Shown here: one piece after another, positions 27,802 through 35,886 of the stretch
Numbering within the stretch: the first letter of the stretch is position 1
Layout: each line of letters starts with the position of its first letter
NCBI RefSeq assembly: GCF_007679965.1
Contig: NZ_VEHL01000004.1
Coordinates: 1 to 64,000, forward strand
DNA from: Bordetella genomosp. 13
GTDB taxonomy: Bacteria > Pseudomonadota > Gammaproteobacteria > Burkholderiales > Burkholderiaceae_B
Length of the DNA: 64,000 nt
Direction: 5' to 3'
The notes under the pieces: generated by a model
Told to the model about the DNA's origin: nothing
Database searches by the model: none
Seen by the model: the letters and a program-made list of their open reading frames with translations, nothing else
Position numbers and translations under genes: made by a program

Positions 27802-28538
27802 TGGGATGGCGAGGCCGCATCGGCTTCCTGGTACCTCCGGGCAACCCGACCGTGGAACCCGAAATGGCGCTGCTGGCGCCGCCCGGCGTTTCCCTGCATT
27901 TCACGCGCATGGTGGCGCATGGCATGACCGGCGCGCACGCGGGCCAGGAAGATCGCAATCGCACGCAGATCGCGCACCTGCCCGAGAACGTCGAGTTGCT
28001 GGCCATGGTCAAGCCCGACGTCATCGTCATGGCGCACACCGCGACCAGCTATACGCTGGGCAAGGACGCAGAGGCCGAGCTGGTCGCCCGCATGGAGCAG
28101 AAGCACGGCATTCCGTTCATCACCACGTTCGGCAGCGTGCTGGTCGCGCTGGCGCATCTGGGCGTCGAACGCCTGGCCTATGCCACCCCGTATAACGAAG
28201 AGACCACGCTGCAGGGAAAGGCGCTGCTGCAGGCCCATGGGCTGGACGTGGTGGCCCATGGCATGCTGCCCGGCGTGACCAATATCTATGACGAAACGCC
28301 CGAACGCGCCTATGCGCTGGGGCGGCAGGTCGATTGCCCAGACGCCCAGGCGCTGTTCCTGAGCGGCGTGGGCATGCCGACGGTGGGCGCGATCGACGTG
28401 CTGGAGCGCGACCTGCGCAAGCCGGTGCTGTCGGGCGCCACGGCCATGATGTGGAATGCGCTGCGGGTGATCGGCGTGCGCGAGGGCGCGGCGCTGGGCG
28501 GACAGCTGATGCGCGGCCTGGCCGGCGTACGTATTTGA
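27798..28538 (+). CDS. Asp/Glu racemase-fold (maleate isomerase-like) protein lacking both Cys
   Basis: A 246-residue protein of the Asp/Glu/hydantoin racemase superfamily, closest in pattern to maleate cis-trans isomerase and arylmalonate decarboxylase: GRIGFLVPPGNPTVEPE at the N-terminus and VGAIDVLERDLRKPVLSGATAMMW near the C-terminus. The two positions that hold catalytic Cys in isomerases read MAHTATS (His80) and FLSGVG (Gly190). A decarboxylase normally keeps the second Cys, so the activity cannot be assigned. AAAGGA lies seven bases before the ATG, which overlaps the preceding stop (ATGA); a second ATG follows immediately. Confidence 0.82.
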   Translation: MMGWRGRIGFLVPPGNPTVEPEMALLAPPGVSLHFTRMVAHGMTGAHAGQEDRNRTQIAHLPENVELLAMVKPDVIVMAHTATSYTLGKDAEAELVARMEQKHGIPFITTFGSVLVALAHLGVERLAYATPYNEETTLQGKALLQAHGLDVVAHGMLPGVTNIYDETPERAYALGRQVDCPDAQALFLSGVGMPTVGAIDVLERDLRKPVLSGATAMMWNALRVIGVREGAALGGQLMRGLAGVRI

Positions 28539-28567
28539 TCCGGGCCGGGGGCCCGACAGGAGGCGGT

Positions 28568-29539
28568 ATGGTGCTTTACCTGAATGAATCGGACGTGCGG
28601 CAACTGCTGCCCATGTCCCTGGCCATCGAGGCGGTGGAGCAGGCCTTCGCGGCGCATGGCCGCGGCGAGGCCTTCGACGTGCCGCGCCTGCGGACCCGGC
28701 AGCCGGGCGGGCACCTGCACATCCTGCAGGCGGCCGCGCCACCGATCGGCGTCATCGGCTACAAGGCCTATTACAACAAGCCGGGAAAGCCGCTCAACAC
28801 ACTGCTGCACCTGATGAACCACGCGCAGGGCCACACCGAGGCCATGATCGAATCGGACTGGCTGGGACGGCTGCGTACCGGCGCGGCCACCGGCGTGGCG
28901 GCCCGTCACCTGGCACGGCAGGACGCCCGGGTGCTGGGCCTGTTCGGCTACGGCCGCCATGCGCGCACGCAGCTGGAGGCCGTCTGTGCGGTGCGCGACA
29001 TCCGGGAAGTGAAGGTGTTCGGGCGCGACGCGCAGGCCGTGCGGGCCTTCTGCGACGAGATGGGCGCGTGCGTGGCGGCCGCCGTGCGACCCGCCGAATC
29101 GCGCGAGGCGACCGTGCGTGGATCGGACCTCATCGTGACCATGACGCGCGCCGTCGAGCCCCTGTTCGACGGTCGCTGGCTTGAGCCCGGCCAGTTCGTG
29201 GCGGCCACGGGCGCCAATGCCCTGAACCGGCGCGAGATCGATACCGAGACCGTGCGCCGGGCCGACCGGATCGTGGCGGATTCGCGCGAGGTGGCGCGCG
29301 GCGAGTGCGGCGACCTGCTGCCCGCCTACGAGGATGGCCTGATCCATTGGGAAAACCTGGACGAGATGGGCGCGATCGTGGCCGGCCGCCGTCCCGCCCG
29401 CGCATCGGACGACGAGGTCATCCTGTTCGAGTCGCATGGCATGGCCGTGCAGGACCTGTATGCGGGCGTCGAGGTATTGAAGCGGGCGCGCGAGCGCGGC
29501 ATGGGGGTGCCCCTGCCGATCGGCCCTGGGCAGGTCTGA
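28568..29539 (+). CDS. Ornithine cyclodeaminase/mu-crystallin-family protein
   Basis: A 323-residue NAD(P)-binding protein. Family blocks are GGHLHILQAAAPPIGVIGYKAYY, RTGAATGVAARHLARQDARVLGLFGYGRHAR (Rossmann entry) and FVAATGANALNRREID. Members act as ornithine cyclodeaminase, ketimine reductase or alanine dehydrogenase; several accept imino or keto acids. A strong ribosome binding site (AGGAGG) precedes the ATG. It is gene five of the operon, one base before the FAD oxidoreductase gene. A role in imine reduction or deamination of the operon's substrate is plausible but unproven. Confidence 0.9.
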   Translation: MVLYLNESDVRQLLPMSLAIEAVEQAFAAHGRGEAFDVPRLRTRQPGGHLHILQAAAPPIGVIGYKAYYNKPGKPLNTLLHLMNHAQGHTEAMIESDWLGRLRTGAATGVAARHLARQDARVLGLFGYGRHARTQLEAVCAVRDIREVKVFGRDAQAVRAFCDEMGACVAAAVRPAESREATVRGSDLIVTMTRAVEPLFDGRWLEPGQFVAATGANALNRREIDTETVRRADRIVADSREVARGECGDLLPAYEDGLIHWENLDEMGAIVAGRRPARASDDEVILFESHGMAVQDLYAGVEVLKRARERGMGVPLPIGPGQV

Positions 29540-29540
29540 C

Positions 29541-30734
29541 ATGCAGCATATCGACTGCGTGGTCATCGGCGCGGGTGTGGTGGGCCTGTCCATCGCGCGC
29601 GAACTGGCCCTGGCCGGGCGCGAGGTCGTCATCCTGGAGGCGGAGAACGCCTTCGGCACGCAGACCAGCGCCCGCAACTCCGAAGTAATCCACGCCGGGA
29701 TCTCCTATCCCGCAGGGTCGCTCAAGGCCAGGCTGTGCGTGCAGGGCCGCGACGCCTTGTACGCCTATTGCGCCGAGCGCGGCATCGGCCATCGCCGGGT
29801 GGGCAAGCTGATCGTGGCCACCACCGAAGCGGATATCCCAGGCTTGGACAAATACGTGGAGCAGGGCAGGGCGGCGGGCGTGCACGATCTGCGCGCGGTC
29901 GACCGGGCCGAACTGCGCGAGCTGGAGCCCGAGGTCGAGGCGGTGGCGGCGCTGATGTCGCCCTCGACGGGCATCGTGGACAGCCATGGGCTGATGCTGG
30001 CCTACCTGGGCGATGCCGAGAACGCCGGCGCCATGCTGGCGCTGAACAGCCCAGTGCTGGGCGGCCAGGCCACGGCCGACGGCATCGTGCTGAGGGTCGG
30101 CGGCAACGAGCCGATGGAGATCCTCTGCCGCGACGTGGTCAACGCGGCCGGCCTGCGCGCCCATGAGATCGCGGCCGCCGTGGCCGGCGTGCCCAGGCCG
30201 GCGGTGCCGGCCGTGCACTATGCCATCGGCCGCTATTACACCCTGAGTGGCCGATCGCCATTCCGTCATCTGGTCTATCCGGTGTCCCGGGTGTCGCACC
30301 TGCGCGTGCACGTGACCCTGGACCTGGGCGGGCAGTGCAAGTTCGGCCCCGACCTGCAGTGGATCGACAGGGTGGACTACCACTTCGACCCCCGTGCCGA
30401 GGCCGATTTCTACGCGGGCATCCGCCGCTATTACCCAGGCCTGCCGGACGGCGCGCTGCAGCCGGGCTACACCGGCATCCGCCCGCGCCTGGCGGGTCCG
30501 GACGATCCCCTGCATTCGGGCGCGGCCGACTTCGTGGTCCAGACCGAGGCGGTGCACGGGGCGCGGGGATTGATCAATCTGTTCGGCATCGAGTCGCCGG
30601 GCCTGACCGCGTCGATGGCGCTGGGCCGGCACGTCGCGGCCCTGGTGCAGGGCGGGCCGGCGGTGGACCGCCCAGGCCTGGCTGCCAGCACCGCCTTCGC
30701 CTCGATGACCCACTCACCCACCACGAGACCATGA
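29541..30734 (+). CDS. FAD-dependent 2-hydroxyacid dehydrogenase, LhgO-like
   Basis: A 397-residue flavoprotein. CVVIGAGVVGLSIARELALAG is the FAD-binding GxGxxG region, and QTSARNSEVIHAGISYPAGSLKA is the signature of L-2-hydroxyglutarate dehydrogenases (LhgO/YgaF). GIESPGLTASMALGRHVA closes the FAD site. It probably oxidises a 2-hydroxy acid to the 2-oxo acid and passes electrons to the respiratory chain. It starts one base after the preceding stop and its stop overlaps the next gene by four bases. Whether the substrate is 2-hydroxyglutarate or a relative is not determined. Confidence 0.88.
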   Translation: MQHIDCVVIGAGVVGLSIARELALAGREVVILEAENAFGTQTSARNSEVIHAGISYPAGSLKARLCVQGRDALYAYCAERGIGHRRVGKLIVATTEADIPGLDKYVEQGRAAGVHDLRAVDRAELRELEPEVEAVAALMSPSTGIVDSHGLMLAYLGDAENAGAMLALNSPVLGGQATADGIVLRVGGNEPMEILCRDVVNAAGLRAHEIAAAVAGVPRPAVPAVHYAIGRYYTLSGRSPFRHLVYPVSRVSHLRVHVTLDLGGQCKFGPDLQWIDRVDYHFDPRAEADFYAGIRRYYPGLPDGALQPGYTGIRPRLAGPDDPLHSGAADFVVQTEAVHGARGLINLFGIESPGLTASMALGRHVAALVQGGPAVDRPGLAASTAFASMTHSPTTRP

Positions 30735-31627
30735 CCAGACCTTGCCTGGCTCCCCTGGCGGACCGCATGCCGGTGCGCTTTGCCGTACCCCCCGGCGCCT
30801 GCGATTCGCACGCGCACGTGTTCGGCCCCTATGCGCGGTTTCCGCTCGATCCCGACCGCAGCTATACCCCGCCGGAGAACGGCGCCGAGTGCTTTATCGC
30901 GCACCTGGACGGCCTGGGGCTGTCGCGGGGCGTACTGGTGACCGCCAGCGCGCAGGGCGCCGACAACCGCAACGTGATGCAGGCACTGGCGGCCTATCCC
31001 GAGCGCCTGCGCGCGGTCGCCGTCATGCGCGCCACGCTGTCCGACGCGGAACTCGACCGCCTGGCCGAGCAAGGCGTGCGCGGCGCGCGCTTCAACCTCT
31101 ACCAGCACGACGGCAAGACCGTCTACCGGAACGGCGTCGGCATCGACGACTTCGCCACGCTGGCGCCGCGCCTGAAGGCGCGCGGCATGCATGCGCAGAT
31201 CTGGATCCACGCGCCGGACCTGCCGGATCTGGCGCCGACACTCTTGAAGCCGGGGGTGGATCTGGTGGTCGACCACATGGGCCGCATGAATGCCGCGCGG
31301 GGCGTGGACGATCCCGGCTTCCGGTTCCTGTGCCGCATGGTGGCCGAGGGCCAGGCGTGGGTGAAGATCTCGGGCGCGGACCGAAATACCGCGGTGGGAG
31401 CGCCGTTTGCCGACGCCGCGCCATACGCCGCCGCGCTGCTCGCCGCGGACAGCGGGCGCGTCGTCTGGGGCACGGACTGGCCGCACATCAACTACTACGA
31501 GGCCAGGGACATGCCGGATGACGGCCTGCTGCTGGACCTACTGGGCGACTGGATACCGGACGACGCCACGCGGCGGCGCGTGCTGGTCGACAATCCGGCG
31601 CGCCTGTACGGATTCGGACCGGCCTAG
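30731..31627 (+). CDS. Amidohydrolase-2 family hydrolase (PDC-lactonase-like)
   Basis: A 298-residue TIM-barrel metal hydrolase. CDSHAHVFGPYARFPLDPDRSYTPP gives the HxH metal motif in the context typical of 2-pyrone-4,6-dicarboxylate lactonase (LigI) and related hydrolases; VDHMGRM and VVWGTDWPHINYY carry further active-site residues, including the late Asp. It probably opens a lactone or hydrolyses a cyclic carboxylate as a late step of the operon's pathway. ATGA overlap with the preceding gene supports the start. A hairpin (31644-31680) follows the gene. Confidence 0.9.
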   Translation: MTRPCLAPLADRMPVRFAVPPGACDSHAHVFGPYARFPLDPDRSYTPPENGAECFIAHLDGLGLSRGVLVTASAQGADNRNVMQALAAYPERLRAVAVMRATLSDAELDRLAEQGVRGARFNLYQHDGKTVYRNGVGIDDFATLAPRLKARGMHAQIWIHAPDLPDLAPTLLKPGVDLVVDHMGRMNAARGVDDPGFRFLCRMVAEGQAWVKISGADRNTAVGAPFADAAPYAAALLAADSGRVVWGTDWPHINYYEARDMPDDGLLLDLLGDWIPDDATRRRVLVDNPARLYGFGPA

Positions 31628-31643
31628 AGGCCCATCCTTCCAT

Positions 31644-31680
31644 GGCCTGCCGTCGCGCTTCGGGCGCGCGACTGCAGGCC
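31644..31680. terminator. Hairpin between convergent operons
   Basis: GGCCTGC (31644-31650) pairs with GCAGGCC (31674-31680), and after a one-base mismatch GTCGCG pairs with CGCGAC inside. It lies between the plus-strand catabolic operon and the minus-strand aminotransferase gene. The T-run is weak. Confidence 0.55.
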
Positions 31681-31688
31681 GTTCCCTT

Positions 31689-33062
31689 TCAGCCCGCCGC
31701 GCCCACGTGCCTGGCCGTGTCTTCCAGCGTACGGCCGAAGCGGTCCACCATGTCGCGCACCTGGGCCTCATCGATGATCAGCGGCGGGCAGAAGGCGACG
31801 GTGTCGCCGATGCCGCGCACGATCAGGCCGTGGTCATGCGCCCGTTCGTAGGCGTAGGCGCCGGCCTTGCCCGCGGGATCGAACGCCCGCTTGCTGGCGC
31901 GGTCCGCCACCAGTTCCACGCCGGCGATGAGGCCCACGCCGCGCACTTCGCCCACCAGCGGATGGTCGGCGTAGCCGCGCAGCAGCTCGTGCATCAGCGT
32001 GCCCATCTCGGCGGCGTTCTGGATCAGGTTGCGTTCGTCGATGATCTTCAGGTTCTCCAGCGCCACGGCCGTGGCCACCGGATGGCCGCTGGCGGTATAG
32101 CCGTGGCCGAAGGTGCCCAGCTTGCCGCTGTGCTCGGCCACGGGGCCGGCCACGCGGTCGTTGATCAGCACGGCGCCCAGCGGCTGGTACGACGAGGTGA
32201 TCTGCTTGGACAGCACCAGGATGTCGGGCTCGATGCCGAAGCGTTCCGAGCCGAAGCGCGTGCCCAGGCGGCCGAAGCCCGTGATGACTTCGTCGGCGAT
32301 GACCAGCACGTCGTGCTTGCGGCACACGGCCTGGATCTTGTCCCAGTACGTGCGCGGCGGCACGATGACGCCGCCCGCGCCCATGACGGGTTCGCCGATG
32401 AAGGCGGCGACGGTGTCGGCGCCCTCGCGCTGGATCAGCGCGTCCAGTTCGTCGGCCAGGCGGGTGGCGAAGTCTTCCTCGCTTTCGCCGGGCAGGGCAT
32501 TGCGGTAGTGATGCGGGCAGGCGGTGTGGTGGATCTGCGGCAACGGCAGATCGAAGTCCTTGTGGTTGCCGGGCAGGCCGGTCATGCTGGCCGATGCCAC
32601 CGTGACGCCGTGGTAGCCGCGCTGGCGGGCGATGATCTTCTTCTTGTCGCGGCGGCCCAGCGCGTTGTTGTAGAACCAGACCAGCTTGACGACGGTGTCG
32701 TTGGCTTCCGAGCCCGAGTTGGTGAAGAAGGCCTTGGACATGCGGCCGTCGGTGTAGCCGATGAGGCGTTCGGCCAGCTCGATGACGGCCGGATGCGACT
32801 TGTGCGTGAACGTGTGGTAGTAGGGCAGCTTGCTGAGCTGGCGGTGCGCGGCCTCGGCCAGGCGCGGCTCGCCGAAGCCCACCGCCACGCTCCACAGGCC
32901 GGACATGGCTTCGAGGTAGCGGTTGCCCTGGTCGTCGTAGACGTAGATGCCTTCGCCGCGCTCGATCACGCGCGGGCCGACCGCGCGGTGCTTGACCGCG
33001 TTGGTGTACGAATGCAGGTGGTACTGGACGTCTTGCTGCTGGGCGTTGCTGAGCGAAGTCAT
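31689..33062 (-). CDS. Class III omega-aminotransferase
   Basis: A 457-residue PLP-dependent aminotransferase. EAMSGLWSVAVGFGEPRL, FFTNSGSEANDT, FIGEPVMGAGGVIVPP, VLVIADEVITGFGRLGTRFGSE and LVLSKQITSSYQPLGA (PLP-binding Lys) mark the beta-alanine/omega-amino acid:pyruvate group. It transfers an omega-amino group to pyruvate or a similar acceptor. The ATG at 33062 fits family length. It lies 181 bases after the GhrA-type gene on the same strand; together with the upstream carbamoylase it could take N-carbamoyl-beta-amino acids to semialdehydes, but the operon is loose and this is inference. Confidence 0.92.
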   Translation of the reverse strand: MTSLSNAQQQDVQYHLHSYTNAVKHRAVGPRVIERGEGIYVYDDQGNRYLEAMSGLWSVAVGFGEPRLAEAAHRQLSKLPYYHTFTHKSHPAVIELAERLIGYTDGRMSKAFFTNSGSEANDTVVKLVWFYNNALGRRDKKKIIARQRGYHGVTVASASMTGLPGNHKDFDLPLPQIHHTACPHHYRNALPGESEEDFATRLADELDALIQREGADTVAAFIGEPVMGAGGVIVPPRTYWDKIQAVCRKHDVLVIADEVITGFGRLGTRFGSERFGIEPDILVLSKQITSSYQPLGAVLINDRVAGPVAEHSGKLGTFGHGYTASGHPVATAVALENLKIIDERNLIQNAAEMGTLMHELLRGYADHPLVGEVRGVGLIAGVELVADRASKRAFDPAGKAGAYAYERAHDHGLIVRGIGDTVAFCPPLIIDEAQVRDMVDRFGRTLEDTARHVGAAG

Positions 33063-33243
33063 GGCGCGGGATCCGGTTGGCGGGCTGGCGTGTGTGAGGC
33101 GCGCCGCAAGCCGGCGCGCGGGATTCTTCACGCCATTATCCGCCAAACGGCGGCCGTCCCGCCTCGGGGGCGGCCCCAGGATGCGGGCCGCTTCGTCCGG
33201 ATGCGCGGACGCGCTGCGCGCGGCCCGTGCCCGCGTGGCCGCG

Positions 33244-34167
33244 TCAATACCCGCGGTCGCGTCCCACCACGCCGGTGACGGCCTCGCCGCGCATCAGGGC
33301 GCGGATCTTCTTCGTGATCTGCGCCACGGTTTCGCGCTGCAGGCTGGTCGCGCCGACGTGCGGCGTGATGGCGATGCGCGGGTCCGTCCAGAACGGGTGG
33401 TCGGCCGGCAGCGGCTCCTGGCGGAACACGTCCAGCGCTGCGCCGGCCAGCTGGCCGCTGTCCAGCAGCGGGACCAGGTCTTCTTCCACCAGGTGCGGGC
33501 CGCGGCCCAGGTTGATCAGGTAGGCGCCCGGCAGCAGTTGCGACAGCGTCTCGCGGCGCAGCAGGCTTTCGGTGTCGGGCGTCAGCGGCAGCAGGTTGAC
33601 CAGCACGCGCGTGCGGGCCAGGAAGGCGGGCAGTGATTCGACGCCGCCGAAGGCCTCGACGCCCTCGGGCGCCTTGCCGCTGCGCGACCAGCCGGCCACC
33701 GGATACTCCAGCGCGGCCAGCGTGCGGGCCACGTGGGCGCCCATCGCGCCCATGCCCAGCACGCCCACGGGCCATTCGTCGCGGCGCAGCTCGGGCAGCG
33801 GCTTCCACGTGGCCGCGCGCTGCTGCGCGGCATAGGCGGCGAAATGGCGGCTGACGCCGGTCAGGTAGTGCACCACGTATTCGGACATCTGCACCGCCAT
33901 GCCGGCGTCTTCCAGGCGTACCACCGGCAGCTCGGGCGGCAGCGTCGGCAGCTTCAAGAGGCCGTCCACGCCGGCGCCCAGGTTGAACACCGCGCGCAGC
34001 TTGCGCTCGCGTTCGAACAGTTGCGCGGGCGGGCGCCACACGACGGCGATGTCGGCGTCCTGCGCGGGCTGGTCGTCGCGCCATTCGACGACTTCGGCCT
34101 CGGGCAACGCGGCCGTCAGCAGTTGGGGCCAGACGTTGCGCGTCTCGGAGCAGCAGATGATTTTCAC
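33244..34167 (-). CDS. ghrA: Glyoxylate/hydroxypyruvate reductase A-type dehydrogenase
   Basis: A 307-residue D-2-hydroxyacid dehydrogenase. VGVLGMGAMGAHVARTLAAL is the NAD(P)-binding motif; LINLGRGPHLVEEDLV, ALDVFRQEPLP and ITPHVGA contain the usual catalytic Arg/Glu/His surroundings of GhrA enzymes, which reduce glyoxylate and hydroxypyruvate. The start is a GTG at 34167: the sequence VKIICCSE matches the family N-terminus and no ATG lies close by. It is flanked by the aminotransferase and the M20 hydrolase on the same strand. The symbol reflects family resemblance. Confidence 0.9.
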   Translation of the reverse strand: MKIICCSETRNVWPQLLTAALPEAEVVEWRDDQPAQDADIAVVWRPPAQLFERERKLRAVFNLGAGVDGLLKLPTLPPELPVVRLEDAGMAVQMSEYVVHYLTGVSRHFAAYAAQQRAATWKPLPELRRDEWPVGVLGMGAMGAHVARTLAALEYPVAGWSRSGKAPEGVEAFGGVESLPAFLARTRVLVNLLPLTPDTESLLRRETLSQLLPGAYLINLGRGPHLVEEDLVPLLDSGQLAGAALDVFRQEPLPADHPFWTDPRIAITPHVGATSLQRETVAQITKKIRALMRGEAVTGVVGRDRGY

Positions 34168-34353
34168 GTGATGTCTTTTCGCAAGAGGGAGCAGCGAGTG
34201 CGGGATCGCGGCGGGACGCCGGTGATGCGCCTGCCGCCGCGGCGGTCGGGGCAGTGTATCGCGTGAGGCCCGCGAGGGCTTTCGATGTCCTGCTGGGCGT
34301 TGTGCGCACCGCATCGGCGAAGCACGTCCCATGCGCAATGCGCGCGCGATGCC

Positions 34354-34380
34354 GGTGCAAGGGAGGGGGCTCGAACCCCT
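34354..34380 (-). other. tRNA 3'-end-like sequence (T-arm plus acceptor)
   Basis: On the minus strand AGGGG-TTCGAGC-CCCCT forms a perfect five-pair T-arm with the standard seven-base TTCGANN loop (34364-34380). It is followed directly by a seven-base acceptor-like strand CCCTTGC, a discriminator-like A and CC (then G rather than A). I find no GCAAGGG 5' acceptor strand within tRNA distance, so this is not an intact tRNA. A second hairpin (CCGCT/AGCGG enclosing CGCGC/GCGCG) lies between it and the carbamoylase stop. It could be a tRNA remnant, an attachment-site relic, or simply the terminator region of the 34416-35693 gene. Confidence 0.4.
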
Positions 34381-34415
34381 ACACCGCTTTGCCGCGCACT
34401 TCGCGCGTTAGCGGG

Positions 34416-35693
34416 CTACTTTCCCAATCCGGCCAGCGACACCATCGCGCCCAGCAGCACGTTCGCCCCGGCCTCCAGGTGCGCCGGGTCCGCGTCCTCG
34501 ATCTCGTTGTGGCTGATGCCGTCCTTGCACGGCACGAAGATCATGCCCGCCGGCAGCACCGAAGCGATGTGCACGGCGTCGTGGCCCGCGCCGGTGACGA
34601 TGTCCATGGTCGTGTAGCCGCGTGCCTGCGACTGCGCGCGCACGGCGTCGACCAGTTCGCGCGCGAAGGGCGTGGGCGGAAAATGGGCCGTCTGCTTCAT
34701 CGCGATCTCCATCGCATGCCCGGTGCATTCGCCCGTCCGCACGCGCCGCACGCTCTCGTGCAGCCGCGCGTTCATCGCGGCCAGCTGGTCCGCGTCTTCG
34801 TGGCGGATATCCACGGTGAACGTGACGGCGCCCGGGATGACGTTGGGCGATCCGGGATGCACCTGCACCACGCCCACCGTGCCGCGGCCATGTGGTGCGT
34901 GCTCCAGCGCGATGCGCACCACGTCCTGCATGATGAAGGTGGCGGCATGCAGCGCGTCGCGGCGCAGCGGCATGGGCGTGGGGCCGGCGTGGGCTTCCAT
35001 GCCGGTCACGGTGATCTCGTACCAGTAGCTGCCCAGCGAGCCCGTCACCGCGCCGATCACGCGGCGCTCGGCCTCCAGGATGGGGCCCTGCTCGATGTGC
35101 GCTTCGAGGTAATGGCCGAAGCTGCGATGGCCTATGGGTTGGTCGCCCGCGTAGCCGATGCGCTGCAGTTCGTCGCCCACGCGCTTGCCGTCGGCATCAG
35201 CGGTTTGCAGCGCGGTCTCCAGCGGTAGCTTGCCGCAGTACACGGCCGAGCCCATCATGAAGGGCGCGAAGCGGCTGCCTTCCTCGTTCGTCCAGATGGC
35301 CAGCTCCAGCGGCGCCTCGGTACGGATGCCGCGTTGTTGCAGCGTGCGCATCACTTCCAGCCCGGCCATCACGCCATAACAGCCGTCGAAGCGGCCGCCC
35401 GTGGGCTGCGTGTCGATGTGGCTGCCGGTGCATACGGCCCGGCGCGCGGCGTCGCGGCCGGGGCGGCGGCCGAAGATGTTGCCGATCTGGTCCACGCGGA
35501 CGTCCAGGCCGGCCTCGCGCATCCAGCCCACCACGAGGTCGCGGCCCTGGCGGTCCAGGTCGGTCAGGGCCAGTCGGCAATTCCCGCCGCGGGCGGTGGC
35601 GCCGATCTTCGCCAGGTCCATCAGCGATTGCCACAGACGCTGGCCGTCGATGGTGATGCCGGTGGTGTCCGCCGGCTGGAGCGCGGTGCTCAT
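34416..35693 (-). CDS. M20-family Zn hydrolase (N-carbamoyl amino acid/ureido hydrolase)
   Basis: A 425-residue metallo-amidohydrolase of the hydantoinase/carbamoylase branch of the M20 family. CTGSHIDTQPTGGRFDGCYG and WTNEEGSRFAP hold the first metal ligands; GHYLEAHIEQGPILE, GMEAHAGPTPM (dimerisation lid) and TGAGHDAVH follow as in N-carbamoyl-L-amino acid hydrolase, beta-ureidopropionase and allantoate amidohydrolase. It releases ammonia and carbon dioxide from a ureido or carbamoyl substrate. GAGGA precedes the ATG at 35693. The conserved element at 35751-35796 lies 57 bases upstream. The exact substrate is not readable. Confidence 0.92.
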   Translation of the reverse strand: MSTALQPADTTGITIDGQRLWQSLMDLAKIGATARGGNCRLALTDLDRQGRDLVVGWMREAGLDVRVDQIGNIFGRRPGRDAARRAVCTGSHIDTQPTGGRFDGCYGVMAGLEVMRTLQQRGIRTEAPLELAIWTNEEGSRFAPFMMGSAVYCGKLPLETALQTADADGKRVGDELQRIGYAGDQPIGHRSFGHYLEAHIEQGPILEAERRVIGAVTGSLGSYWYEITVTGMEAHAGPTPMPLRRDALHAATFIMQDVVRIALEHAPHGRGTVGVVQVHPGSPNVIPGAVTFTVDIRHEDADQLAAMNARLHESVRRVRTGECTGHAMEIAMKQTAHFPPTPFARELVDAVRAQSQARGYTTMDIVTGAGHDAVHIASVLPAGMIFVPCKDGISHNEIEDADPAHLEAGANVLLGAMVSLAGLGK

Positions 35694-35750
35694 GTCGTAG
35701 TCCTCGTGGTCTGGGTTCACGCCAGTGTCACCGCATCCGCCGTCATTCGT

Positions 35751-35796
35751 AAAATTCTGGTTTTCAATCCGGCGTATTTGCCTGGGTTATGCGGGG
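35751..35796 (-). promoter_or_regulatory. Conserved promoter-like element, copy 2
   Basis: Plus-strand reading: AAAATTCT, 18 bases, then TTTGCCTGG-G-TTATG-C-GGG. It has the same blocks and spacing as the element at 10595-10640, and like it lies shortly before a minus-strand gene (here the M20 hydrolase). The 18-base spacers differ, which points to conserved function rather than recent duplication. Confidence 0.55.
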
Positions 35797-35822
35797 CGCC
35801 AGTGTCCGCCAGGCAGTATGCG

Positions 35823-35855
35823 GAAGGCCGTGCGGAAATGCCCGGCACGGCCTTC
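35823..35855 (-). terminator. Terminator-like hairpin after emrB
   Basis: GAAGGCCGTGC (35823-35833) pairs perfectly with GCACGGCCTTC (35845-35855) around an 11-base loop. It lies just beyond the emrB stop at 35887 in the direction of transcription. The T-run is short. Confidence 0.6.
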
Positions 35856-35886
35856 TGCCTGCATCGGCCCGCGCGGCGGGCATCGT

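Noticed and set aside
34354-34430. Complete tRNA gene
   Set aside because: T-arm and acceptor 3' strand are present, but no matching 5' acceptor strand, D-arm or anticodon arm can be placed, and the upstream bases are the end of a coding sequence.
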